Assembly: GCF_018860525.1 (NCBI RefSeq)
Contig: NZ_JAHKPM010000051.1
Coordinates: 62,001 to 126,000, forward strand
Length of the DNA: 64,000 bases
Reading direction: 5' to 3'
Source of the DNA: Vibrio hepatarius
Lineage (GTDB): Bacteria > Pseudomonadota > Gammaproteobacteria > Enterobacterales > Vibrionaceae
In this document: piece after piece, positions 29,888-38,165 of the stretch
Layout: each line of letters begins with the position of its first letter
Position numbering within the stretch: the first letter of the stretch is position 1
Program-made: the position numbers and the translations under genes
The notes under the pieces: generated by a model
Database searches by the model: none
Told to the model about the DNA's origin: nothing
What the model saw: the letters and a program-made list of their open reading frames with translations, nothing else

Positions 29888-30835
29888 ATGTCTGGAGTTT
29901 TAAATAGCGTTGATCAGCGAACCAATTTGGTTGGCGAAAACCGGCTGGAGCTCCTGCTATTTCGTCTTAACAGTCGGCAGATTTTTGCGATAAATGTTTT
30001 TAAAGTTCGTGAGGTGATTAAGGTACCACCATTGACTAAGATGCCTGGGTGCCACCACCATATTACTGGTGTCGCCTCCTTACGTGGGGCTTCTGTACCA
30101 GTTATTGACCTTCGCGGGGCAATCGGATTTCCTCCTCCTCATGAAGACGATATTGAGCACAACCTAATCATTACAGAATATAACAGGTCAATACAGGGCT
30201 TTTTAGTCGGTCAGGTACGCAATATCGTCAACACGACTTGGACTGAGATTCAGCCCCCTCCTAAAACTGCAGGTAGAGCGCATTATTTAACAGCCATTAC
30301 CCATGTAAAAGAGAATGATCTGCAGGCAATTGTAGAAATCATAGATGTCGAAAAAGTTTTGGCAGAGATTATTGAGTATGATGTATCTATATCAGAAGGT
30401 GTGCTTGATGAAGATCTGTCTGCTCAAATGGTGGGGAGAAACGTGCTGATAGTGGATGATTCTTCGACTGCACGCTCTCAAGTCAAGGCATGCTTGTCTC
30501 AATTGGGACTCAATATTTTAGAGTGTTGTGATGGGCTAGAAGCGTTGAAATTACTTAAGCAATGGACTGAAGAAGGTAAGGATGTGCCGCGTGAGCTGTT
30601 ATTAATGATTACCGACGCCGAAATGCCGGAGATGGATGGCTATAAACTCACGTACGAGATTCGTAATGACCCCAAGCTCAAAGATCTTTATGTAACACTT
30701 AACACCTCTCTTAGTGGTAGTTTTAATGATGCAATGGTTAAGAAAGTGGGCTGTGATCGGTTCATCTCTAAATTTCAGCCGGACTTGTTGGTACAGGTCG
30801 CCCAAGATAGGCTGAGAGATGTATTATCCAACTAA
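29888..30835 (+). CDS. cheV: Chemotaxis protein CheV
   Basis: Coupling protein joining a CheW-like domain (residues ~20-165; GVASLRGASVPVIDLRGAIG) to a response-regulator domain (~185-305; NVLIVDDSSTARSQV and the phospho-acceptor Asp in MITDAEMPEMDG). It links chemoreceptors to CheA. Start ATG 29888 (MSGVLNSVDQRTNLVGENRL) matches Vibrio CheV; a TTG start four codons earlier is rejected. 315 residues. A run of 12 Ts lies in the upstream gap (29788-29799). Confidence 0.95.
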   Translation: MSGVLNSVDQRTNLVGENRLELLLFRLNSRQIFAINVFKVREVIKVPPLTKMPGCHHHITGVASLRGASVPVIDLRGAIGFPPPHEDDIEHNLIITEYNRSIQGFLVGQVRNIVNTTWTEIQPPPKTAGRAHYLTAITHVKENDLQAIVEIIDVEKVLAEIIEYDVSISEGVLDEDLSAQMVGRNVLIVDDSSTARSQVKACLSQLGLNILECCDGLEALKLLKQWTEEGKDVPRELLLMITDAEMPEMDGYKLTYEIRNDPKLKDLYVTLNTSLSGSFNDAMVKKVGCDRFISKFQPDLLVQVAQDRLRDVLSN

Positions 30836-30843
30836 TTAACGTA

Positions 30844-30865
30844 AAGGCACTCTTGTGAATGCCTT
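30844..30865. terminator. Weak hairpin between cheV and yciK
   Basis: AAGGCA/TGCCTT stem with a partly paired interior, between convergent genes; no clear T-tract, so terminator function is uncertain. Confidence 0.35.
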
Positions 30866-30890
30866 AGCCATGACAAAAATCTGCTACAGG

Positions 30891-31631
30891 TTACCTCGAT
30901 TGGGCGTCAATACACTGTCCACTGACCCCTTGACTTTGATTAGACATGAGATAGAGGTACAGAGGCATAATGTCTAAAGGTGTATTGAGTAAGTCAGTAT
31001 CCTCAGCCGGGTAAGCTTTTGCACGCATTGCTGTTCTTGTACCACCGGGGTTGATAGCATTAACACGGATATTAGAGTCGCTGAGTTCATCGGCTAATAT
31101 TTGCATCATACCTTCAGTTGCAAACTTTGACATTGAATATGTCCCCCAAAAAGCACGTCCGCTATGACCTACAGTTGAAGACGTAAAAATAAGACTCGCG
31201 GCAGTGGATTTATGCAGCAGGGGTAGTAGGGCTTGAGTCATTAAAAATTGCGCTTTGACATTTACCTGCATCACATCATCAAATGTATCTTCACTAATTT
31301 GATTGAATGGGCTTAACACACCCAACAAGCTGGCATTATGTAAAACGCCATCGAGACGACCGAATTGACTGCCAATCGTGTCGGCCATATCAAAATAGTT
31401 CTGTTTAGATGCTCCTTTCATATCCAGCGGTATAATGGCTGGCTGAGGAAAGCCTTGTGCTTCAATTTCATCGTAGGTCTGTTCGAGTTTTTTTACTGTA
31501 CGGCCTAGTAATACGACAGTGGCACCATGTTGAGCATATGACAGAGCGGCTTGTTTTCCTATACCGTCACCAGCGCCTGTTACAAGTATGACTTTGTCAT
31601 GTAAAGCATCAGGGGAAATAGAATAATTCAT
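30891..31631 (-). CDS. yciK: Short-chain dehydrogenase, YciK family
   Basis: NAD(P)-dependent oxidoreductase of unknown substrate. TGAGDGIGKQAA cofactor motif, HNASLLGVLSPF, catalytic Ser in FTSSTVGHSG and YxxxK in GTYSMSKFA; INPGGTRTAMRAKAYPAED is characteristic of YciK. 246 residues. Divergent from sohB, the neighbour of yciK in E. coli as well. Confidence 0.92.
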   Translation of the reverse strand: MNYSISPDALHDKVILVTGAGDGIGKQAALSYAQHGATVVLLGRTVKKLEQTYDEIEAQGFPQPAIIPLDMKGASKQNYFDMADTIGSQFGRLDGVLHNASLLGVLSPFNQISEDTFDDVMQVNVKAQFLMTQALLPLLHKSTAASLIFTSSTVGHSGRAFWGTYSMSKFATEGMMQILADELSDSNIRVNAINPGGTRTAMRAKAYPAEDTDLLNTPLDIMPLYLYLMSNQSQGVSGQCIDAQSR

Positions 31632-31720
31632 GTCATATATCCTTAATTGTTACGTTCTGCTTTATGGATCTGTAATATGATGGTTACAATACACTAATTC
31701 GCATATTAGGGGATATTACA

Positions 31721-32782
31721 TTGGAATTTTTGTTGGACTATGGGCTGTTTTTGGCCAAGATTGTAACCGTGGTAGTTGCAGTAATTTCACTTTTAGTGGT
31801 TGCTAAAGCAGTAAGCGGAAAGGGCGGTGCGGCAAAAGGTGAATTAGAAGTCACCAATTTGACTGAACAGCACAAAGAAACAGTCGAGCAGCTTGAGCAT
31901 CATTTGCATGACACCGCATTTATTAAAGCGCGCGACAAGGCAGAAAAGAAGCAAGAAAAGGAAAAACTCAAAGCCCGGGAAAAGGAAATTAAGCAAGCGT
32001 CGAAAGAAGGGGATCTTGATGGAAAAAGAGAGCCTCATTTGTTTGTTATCGACTTTAAAGGGAGTATTGATGCCAAAGAAGTTACTTCGTTGCGTGAAGA
32101 AGTCACGGCAATTCTTTCAGTCGCTAACCAAGGAGATGAAGTTTTGCTGCGTTTAGAGTCGGGTGGCGGTATGGTGCACGGATATGGATTGGCTTCTTCT
32201 CAGTTGGATCGCATTAAAGCTGCTCAATTGCCTTTGACTATCGCGGTTGATAAAGTGGCCGCCAGTGGTGGCTACATGATGGCTTGTATTGCTGATAAGC
32301 TTGTGTCCGCTCCTTTTGCAATCGTTGGTTCAATTGGCGTGATAGCGCAGCTACCAAATTTCAGCAAACTATTGAAAAAGCATGATATTGAATATGAGCA
32401 ACTGACTGCTGGGGAATATAAACGCACGCTAACTATGTTTGGTGAAAATACAGATAAAGCTCGTGATAAATTTAAGCAAGAGTTGGAAGATACACATGAT
32501 TTGTTTAAAGACTTTATCCGTGAGCGTCGTCCGTCTTTGGAGCTTGAAAAAGTGGCAACAGGCGAGCACTGGTTTGGTATTCGAGCACACGAGTTGGGGC
32601 TTGTTGATGAGGTGCGTACTTCAGACGATATAGTGGTAGCAGCATGTAAAGATAAAACCGTATTATCTATTCGCTACGTTGAGAAGAAAAAGCTTACATC
32701 AAAGCTGGCAGGTATAGCAGGAGAAGCGGCTGATAATGTTTTGCTGAAGCTTATTGATCGAGGCCAACGGCCGATAGTGTAA
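31721..32782 (+). CDS. sohB: Membrane-anchored S49 peptidase SohB
   Basis: Signal-peptide-peptidase-like serine protease. One N-terminal membrane helix (residues ~8-30), a highly charged Lys/Glu linker (~60-100), then the S49 domain: LRLESGGGMVHGYGL, catalytic Ser in VDKVAASGGYMMACIAD and catalytic Lys in AGEYKRTLTMFGE. 353 residues. Starts at TTG 31721, where AGGGG 8 nt upstream and the MEFLLDYGLFLAKIV N-terminus (cf. E. coli MELLSEYGLFLAKIV) agree. Confidence 0.95.
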   Translation: MEFLLDYGLFLAKIVTVVVAVISLLVVAKAVSGKGGAAKGELEVTNLTEQHKETVEQLEHHLHDTAFIKARDKAEKKQEKEKLKAREKEIKQASKEGDLDGKREPHLFVIDFKGSIDAKEVTSLREEVTAILSVANQGDEVLLRLESGGGMVHGYGLASSQLDRIKAAQLPLTIAVDKVAASGGYMMACIADKLVSAPFAIVGSIGVIAQLPNFSKLLKKHDIEYEQLTAGEYKRTLTMFGENTDKARDKFKQELEDTHDLFKDFIRERRPSLELEKVATGEHWFGIRAHELGLVDEVRTSDDIVVAACKDKTVLSIRYVEKKKLTSKLAGIAGEAADNVLLKLIDRGQRPIV

Positions 32783-32803
32783 TGTCTAATCGCTATTGAA
32801 AAG

Positions 32804-32828
32804 TAAGCCCTCATAATTTGAGGGCTTA
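32804..32828. terminator. Bidirectional terminator between sohB and the WH2 protein gene
   Basis: Perfect 10-bp stem TAAGCCCTCA/TGAGGGCTTA with a 5-nt loop between convergent genes. T-tracts are absent on both sides. Confidence 0.65.
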
Positions 32829-32858
32829 ATGGTTAATACCTAGCTGAGACATTGAATA

Positions 32859-34469
32859 TTAACGGTTAGCTAGCTGTGCCTTCAGGCGCTCAATTTCTTG
32901 TTGAAGTGACTCATTTTCAGCGGTTAGACCTGCATAAGTAAACTCTTTACATTGTGTTTGTAACTTGTCTAACACAAAGGCACCAATGCTTTTTTCTAAA
33001 GTTTCAGGATTCTTAATGCTCTCACGAAATCCTGACTCTAGTTTCTGTGCTGCATCTTTATCTATTTTTGCGAATAAGCCGCTGAATATAGGATCCTCTT
33101 TAAATGCTGTGGTAACTTGATTTTTATAGTTATTTTTTAGCAATTCAGAACGCGTTTCATTATCTAAGCTCTTGGATGCTTTTTCTTGAGCTTCAGCAAA
33201 AACAGAGCTGCTTTCTTTTGGTGTTTTTACTACTGTTCCACTTTTCTCATGCCATGATGTTGCTTCTAAGCGTTTATTTATCTGAAGCTTTTCTAGTACC
33301 TCTGTGACATTTTGCCATTGAGTTTGTTGTTGGCCTTTTTGAGCTATCTTTGGTGATCTACCTTTCAAATGACTCATTTCACTACCAGCATCGATTTTTT
33401 GGTAGTTTTCCTTCTCAGCCTTTCTGCATAGTGCATTACCAAAGGGGGTAGAAGTATGTATATCATGGGTATAAGGCTTTATCACTGAGAAATAGTCTTG
33501 GCAATACTTTGGCATAGCGCTAATGTGTTTTTCAGTAACTTCATTGGCTTGTAGATGACCTATTTGCTTTTTCAGTTCGCCCAGAATATCTGGTTTAGCT
33601 GCATGAACAGTCATCTTACTCGTAAATGCAGCAATGGCTTTCTTATCTGCATCCGACAATTGGTCGGCTTTGTCTAGAATTTGGTCTGGATTTTCAAAGA
33701 GAAGCTGCTTTCCTTTTTCTGACATGCCGTCAATAAGAGGATTATGATTGCTGATGTTAGAGCCTTCATTGCTGTTAGTGTGTTGATTTAGTTGCTTGTT
33801 TGTTTTTCTTAAACCAGTCGCACCTTTTTCTTTTATTTCAGCGAATAGAGCGTCTCTACCTTGGCTAGTTACGTTAGACATAGGTGATTTTTCTGGAGGA
33901 GGAGGTGGTGGTGGTAATCCTTTCCCAGTCTTATTAGTCAGGTTTGTTTTTCTTAAGCCAGTTGTCCCTTTTTCTTTTATTTCAGCGAGTAGAGCGTCTC
34001 TACCTTGGCCAGTAGGTGATTTGGCTAGTGACTGAGATATATCTTTCGCCGTGTCATTAGCCAGGTTTGTTTTTCTTAAGCCAGCAGTGCCACCTGTTTT
34101 TCTTATTTCATCAAGTAGAGCTGCTTTTGCAGATTTGACGTCATTATCTACAGATGGTTTAGGTGGTAGGGGAGGAGGAGGAGGCATTTTAAGCTCTTTT
34201 CCGGTACCAGATGAAAGCTTTTGCGGACTTTTTTCTTGATCATTTAGGTAGTTGTCTAGATTAAGTGTCAGCTTTTCTACATTATTCTTGTTTATAGAAG
34301 GATTCGAATTAAAATAGATGATTTTTTCAATTAATTCATGGATTTTTTTTTCAGAAACTGAACTAACTGAAGTTACATTTAGAGGGTTATTGCTACTGTT
34401 GCTTGATTCTTCAGATCGACGAATAGAGTCGACATCACTTGTTTTTTGAGCTTGGAAACCAGGTTGCAT
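32859..34469 (-). CDS. VopL/VopF-like WH2-repeat actin-nucleator effector candidate
   Basis: 536 residues, no signal peptide or membrane helix. N-terminal ~40 residues are Ser/Asn-rich, as in type III secretion leaders. Polyproline segments MPPPPPLPPKP (95-104) and LPPPPPPPEK (185-194) alternate with three WH2-like motifs: ALLDEIRK...LRKT (117-134), ALLAEIKE...LRKT (159-175) and ALFAEIKE...LRKT (207-223), each an amphipathic helix followed by an LKKT/V-type LRKT. A helical ~290-residue C-terminus ends in a short coiled coil (~515-533). This layout and length match V. parahaemolyticus VopL (484) and V. cholerae VopF (530), effectors that nucleate host actin. No secretion, chaperone or mobility gene is nearby. 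Family placement from motif order; secretion route is unknown. Confidence 0.8.
   Translation of the reverse strand: MQPGFQAQKTSDVDSIRRSEESSNSSNNPLNVTSVSSVSEKKIHELIEKIIYFNSNPSINKNNVEKLTLNLDNYLNDQEKSPQKLSSGTGKELKMPPPPPLPPKPSVDNDVKSAKAALLDEIRKTGGTAGLRKTNLANDTAKDISQSLAKSPTGQGRDALLAEIKEKGTTGLRKTNLTNKTGKGLPPPPPPPEKSPMSNVTSQGRDALFAEIKEKGATGLRKTNKQLNQHTNSNEGSNISNHNPLIDGMSEKGKQLLFENPDQILDKADQLSDADKKAIAAFTSKMTVHAAKPDILGELKKQIGHLQANEVTEKHISAMPKYCQDYFSVIKPYTHDIHTSTPFGNALCRKAEKENYQKIDAGSEMSHLKGRSPKIAQKGQQQTQWQNVTEVLEKLQINKRLEATSWHEKSGTVVKTPKESSSVFAEAQEKASKSLDNETRSELLKNNYKNQVTTAFKEDPIFSGLFAKIDKDAAQKLESGFRESIKNPETLEKSIGAFVLDKLQTQCKEFTYAGLTAENESLQQEIERLKAQLANR
33801..33869 (-). repeat. WH2 module repeat, copy encoding the third motif
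   Basis: 69-bp unit identical at 63 of 69 positions to 33945-34013. It encodes the segment from SQGRDALF to LRKTN of the third WH2 motif. The nucleotide similarity indicates a recent internal duplication. Confidence 0.85.
33945..34013 (-). repeat. WH2 module repeat, copy encoding the second motif
   Basis: 69-bp partner of 33801-33869, starting 144 bp further on, encoding the second WH2 motif (GRDALLAEIKEKGTTGLRKT). The first motif (~34068-34132) is a more diverged third copy. Confidence 0.85.
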
Positions 34470-35242
34470 TTTTTTCTACCATATAGTACTTACATATTAT
34501 GCCTAGTATGTTTATTGACCGAAGAATATTCACGAGATTATTTATGAAATATAGATAAGAACTTTTCATTATTTTTGTCATCAAGTTTCTACCTAGTCTA
34601 ATCCATTGAAAGTTGCCTTCTTATGATGAAATAGCCTGAAATGGTTGTTAATCTCATTTCAAACTACTTCTTTTTGTGTATTGAAGTTTTAGAAAGCTTC
34701 GCTAAACGTTACAATCGAGATGGAGGTTTTATGGATGAAAGATTTTAAATTTTATAAGAAAATTACCTAGCGGAGGTAAAATGATCATATGCATTTTTTG
34801 TATTTAATAAAATTTGTATATTTTTTATTCATTAAGTATTTAATATATAAATATCTAACCACACACTAATTATGCTGGCGAAAACTGTAATACGAACTTG
34901 TGTACTCGCATCCTCTATTATTATGTAATTGGTTATTCTTAGTATTTTTCCTCAAGTCATAATTTTTCGTATTAATTCATGCCAAAAGATACATTGTAAT
35001 TTATCTTTATTTATCAGTTAGATATGATCTTAAAAGAAAGTAGTTGTACATGGACTGAGTGAAAATTGTTCTAATTTGATATCTAGAAGATTTATCTACA
35101 AGAAAAGTTACGGAAAGTTTATGTAAACCGAAGAGTCAACCTTAGGCGTCACCGGCTCAGGAAAATAAAACCCTAGAGCGAAGGCTCGAGGGTTTTACGT
35201 TATAAAAGGCTTAAGTAAAACTATAGGCGCCTTACTTTCGCT
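34470..35242. other. AT-rich noncoding stretch upstream of the WH2 protein gene
   Basis: 773 bp without a supportable gene. The middle is extremely AT-rich (6 G/C in the 60 bases at 34801-34860), unlike the flanking core genes. It must carry the WH2 gene promoter near 34470-34560 and, at its right end, the rhlE terminator. No insertion sequence, tRNA or attachment-site duplication was recognised. Confidence 0.6.
35166..35196 (-). terminator. Intrinsic terminator of rhlE
   Basis: AAAACCCT...AGGGTTTT stem extended inside by GAGC/GCTC with one mismatch; the minus strand continues TTTTATTTT. It is 47 bp past the rhlE stop. Confidence 0.85.
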
Positions 35243-36547
35243 CTATTTTTTATTCTGTTGTTTATTGGGTGCATAATGGCGTTTATTTTTACCAGCAGGT
35301 TTATGACCACGAGCATTCTCACCAGAGCGCTGACCATCAAGGTGACCGACTTTAGGTTTTTTAGGCTTTTTAGGTTTGATTGGTCGAGTGTTTAACTTGG
35401 ATTCTGGAAGCGCGTTAACAGGTTTAAAACCCTCTAGCTCAAAACGAGGTAATAGCTGCTGAATCAGCCTTTCGATGGCGAATAATTCACTTGCTTCTGC
35501 TGCTTCGACTAAAGAGATGGCTTTGCCGACCTCTCCGGCGCGACCAGTACGACCAATCCGATGAACATAATCTTCAGCAACATTTGGCAGTTCGAAGTTA
35601 ACGACCTGTGGTAGTTGAGGGATATCAATGCCACGCGCCGCAATATCGGTTGCGACTAGCACGCGCACATCACCAGATTTAAAATCTGCTAATGCTTTAG
35701 TTCGAGCATTTTGGCTTTTATTACCGTGGATAGGGGCAGCAGTGATGCCTTGGCTATTGAGATAATGAGATAAGTGGTTTGCACCATGTTTAGTTCGACA
35801 GAACACCAGCACCTGCTTCCAATCGCCATCCAGAATTAACTTTGACAACATTGGCGCTTTTTTACGCTTGTCTGTAGGGTAAATTGATTGCTCAATGGTC
35901 GTCGCTGTGGAGTTTGCAGGAGTAACCGAGACTTCTACAGGGTCATTAACTAGGCCTTTAGCAAGTTTACGAATTTCATCAGAGAAAGTGGCAGAAAAAA
36001 GGAGATTTTGACGTTTCTTCGGTAGTAATTCTAGTATTTTGCGAATATCACGAATAAACCCCATGTCTAGCATTCGGTCTGCTTCGTCTAAAACCAGTAC
36101 TTCCAGCTGTGAAAACTGAACTGCATTTTGTTGATACAAATCTAGCAAACGGCCAGGAGTGGCAACAAGGATGTCAGTACCTTTACGCAGTTTCATCATT
36201 TGTGGATTGATTTTGACGCCACCAAAAACCACATTAGAGGTTAAACGCTGGTAACGGCTGTATTTGGAAATGTTTTCTTGTACTTGAGCGGCGAGTTCTC
36301 GCGTAGGTGTTAGTACTAGAGCCCTTACATTATTGGGTTTAACTCTTGAACCATTATCAAGAAGTTCAAGAATAGGTAAGGTAAAACCTGCGGTTTTTCC
36401 TGTTCCGGTTTGCGCTGCAGCCATAACATCCTTGCCTGATAAGACGGCAGGAATAGCTTGTTCTTGGATTGGTGATGGTTTGTCATAACCTTGGTCACCA
36501 ATGGCTTTAAGAATTGGAGCAGAAAGGCCTAAAGCGGTAAAACCCAT
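35243..36547 (-). CDS. rhlE: DEAD-box RNA helicase, RhlE type
   Basis: ATP-dependent RNA helicase implicated in ribosome assembly and RNA decay. Q motif ([14 protein letters not shown]), Walker [44 protein letters not shown] and [13 protein letters not shown] are all present. A ~55-residue basic tail ([10 protein letters not shown]... to [15 protein letters not shown]) extends the core. 434 residues. Transcribed alone. Confidence 0.93.
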   Translation of the reverse strand: MGFTALGLSAPILKAIGDQGYDKPSPIQEQAIPAVLSGKDVMAAAQTGTGKTAGFTLPILELLDNGSRVKPNNVRALVLTPTRELAAQVQENISKYSRYQRLTSNVVFGGVKINPQMMKLRKGTDILVATPGRLLDLYQQNAVQFSQLEVLVLDEADRMLDMGFIRDIRKILELLPKKRQNLLFSATFSDEIRKLAKGLVNDPVEVSVTPANSTATTIEQSIYPTDKRKKAPMLSKLILDGDWKQVLVFCRTKHGANHLSHYLNSQGITAAPIHGNKSQNARTKALADFKSGDVRVLVATDIAARGIDIPQLPQVVNFELPNVAEDYVHRIGRTGRAGEVGKAISLVEAAEASELFAIERLIQQLLPRFELEGFKPVNALPESKLNTRPIKPKKPKKPKVGHLDGQRSGENARGHKPAGKNKRHYAPNKQQNKK

Positions 36548-36651
36548 AAAATTTTCTCTGTATCAGGTTGAGCTGAGCGCTCACGCAGCCGCAAAGGACT
36601 GCCAAAGGGCGATATTGTGAGGCCTTTGCAGGGGAACATCAATAAAAATTA

Positions 36652-37215
36652 TTATTTCGGGCGTTTTAGAGTTGCAAGCAGTTGTTTGTTATTTGAAGCC
36701 AGCGCAAAGCTCAGCCCTGTCAATACACCAAAAAGATGTGACTCTACTGCGACAGCGGCATTGATTAATTCACTTGTGGACTGAGAGGCACCCATTGTCA
36801 TCTCCCAGCCGACTTTGAATAAAACGCCTATGACTAATAGCCAACTACTTTTTCGACCACTTAGAGACTCATTGAGTGCATAGTAAGCAAAAATACCATG
36901 TAGTGTTCCAGACAAACCGACATAACTGCTCATAGCTGTTGTTAAGTTAAGGATGCCAACTGATATACTGACAAGCAACAAGACACAGAGGAGTGATCTA
37001 GGCTTGGGCTTATACAAGTATGTGATGACCCAAAGTCCAAGAATGTTCATGGCTAAATGAATCAAGTTGGTGTGGGTAAAGTTTCCTGTTAGGATTCTCC
37101 ACCATTGACCTTGATAGATAAGTTTATGCTGCCAATATGTAAAGCTCGCGAAAGGTTCAAACTGCACGCTAAAGCATACTAAACTAATTGCAACCAATAG
37201 AAGAAATAAACGCAC
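36652..37215 (-). CDS. rrtA: Rhombosortase (rhomboid-family intramembrane protease)
   Basis: Intramembrane serine protease of the type that processes GlyGly-CTERM proteins in Vibrio and Shewanella. Five to six hydrophobic helices; catalytic Ser in SYVGLSGTLHG (Ser ~102) and His in VESHLFGVLTG (His ~160); HLAMNILGLWV resembles the rhomboid H-x4-N helix. 187 residues is typical of this short class. The start is GTG (37215), only 3 bp from the divergent tapT start, so each promoter must lie within the other coding region. Confidence 0.87.
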   Translation of the reverse strand: MRLFLLLVAISLVCFSVQFEPFASFTYWQHKLIYQGQWWRILTGNFTHTNLIHLAMNILGLWVITYLYKPKPRSLLCVLLLVSISVGILNLTTAMSSYVGLSGTLHGIFAYYALNESLSGRKSSWLLVIGVLFKVGWEMTMGASQSTSELINAAVAVESHLFGVLTGLSFALASNNKQLLATLKRPK

Positions 37216-37218
37216 TCT

Positions 37219-37824
37219 ATGTCTCGATATTGTTTAAAATGTGGTAAATCAACCAAGGCTTGTATCTGCCAGTGGATAGATAACTTAGCACCTAGTGTAG
37301 GTCTCATCATTTTACAACATCCTACTGAAGCTAAGAAGCCCATGGGTACTGCAAAGATCCTTAAACTTTCATTAGCAAGCAGTTATTTGTTCCAAGGTGA
37401 AAATTTCACTCAGCATGAAGAATTTAATCGGTTACTCTCTGATAATGATTATCAGCATTTTGTTCTCTATCCAAGTGATTCATCTTTGAGTTTTTCTAAA
37501 GTTCGCCAAGCTATAGCTTATCAGAAGAAAGTCCGTATTATTCTACTTGATGGGACTTGGAAGAAAGCCTACAAGATCTGGCAGCTTTCGAAGAATTTAA
37601 AAGATTTGCCAATGATTCATTTACCCAAGGATTTAAAGGGTAACTATCGAATCCGTAAAGCTCCCAGCGACAATAACTTATCGACAGTAGAAGCTGGGTA
37701 TCATGTACTATCTCTGCTTGAACCCGAGCGTGATTTTTCTGCATTACTTGAGACTTTTAACCGTATGATTGATTTTCAAATTAAACATATGCCACCAGGA
37801 ACATTTGAAAAAAACCATTCATAA
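37219..37824 (+). CDS. tapT: DTW-domain tRNA-uridine aminocarboxypropyltransferase
   Basis: DTW proteins transfer the 3-amino-3-carboxypropyl group from SAM to uridine in tRNA (acp3U47 for TapT). The N-terminal cysteine cluster YCLKCGKSTKACIC is a zinc site, QHPTEAKKPMGTAKIL a SAM-region motif and LLDGTWKKAYKI the D-x-T-W signature. 201 residues, slightly shorter than E. coli TapT (~232). The precise uridine modified is inferred from family only. Confidence 0.8.
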   Translation: MSRYCLKCGKSTKACICQWIDNLAPSVGLIILQHPTEAKKPMGTAKILKLSLASSYLFQGENFTQHEEFNRLLSDNDYQHFVLYPSDSSLSFSKVRQAIAYQKKVRIILLDGTWKKAYKIWQLSKNLKDLPMIHLPKDLKGNYRIRKAPSDNNLSTVEAGYHVLSLLEPERDFSALLETFNRMIDFQIKHMPPGTFEKNHS

Positions 37825-38165
37825 CGAACAAAGCTGTTATTTTCATAATTCGATATCAAAAATCATAGCTTCCATGCACAGGTCGTTAAACCACGTCCTC
37901 ATATATTTAACCTTATCAATATTCGTTAATGTGCATACTATGCTAAAGTTATTAATAACTTATACAGGCATATAGCTAGTCAATTGCATTTATGTAGTAG
38001 TTGCTTGATAGCACTCTTGGCTTTTTATGGAGTAAATGCCTGAATATAAATATAAAAGGTTTTGTCTTGGAGAGTTAATTATCGTGCGCTTTTTCTTTGT
38101 TCGTTTGGTTAATTTTTGAAAAGAAGCGTTATCTAGCTCCCCATAAATGAAATGGAGATAGATGC
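37825..38165. other. tapT-adenine deaminase intergenic region
   Basis: 341 bp without a gene. It contains one 16-bp perfect palindrome (separate entry) and a GGAGA ribosome site 5 nt before the downstream ATG. No purine riboswitch signature was found, in contrast to the known adenine riboswitch upstream of add in V. vulnificus. Confidence 0.5.
37946..37961. promoter_or_regulatory. 16-bp perfect palindrome upstream of the deaminase gene
   Basis: AAGTTATTAATAACTT reads identically on both strands, 205 bp upstream of the deaminase start. Candidate operator; regulator unknown, and chance is not excluded in such AT-rich DNA. Confidence 0.35.

Noticed and set aside
33796..34239. Plus-strand glycine-rich frames opposite the WH2 gene
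   Set aside because: They are the reverse complement of the polyproline and WH2 coding repeats.
32859..35242. Type III secretion island around the WH2 protein
   Set aside because: No secretion apparatus, chaperone, integrase or transposase gene is present in the window; only the effector-like gene is.
37825..38165. Adenine riboswitch upstream of the deaminase gene
   Set aside because: The conserved purine-aptamer core and paired loops were searched for by eye and are not present.
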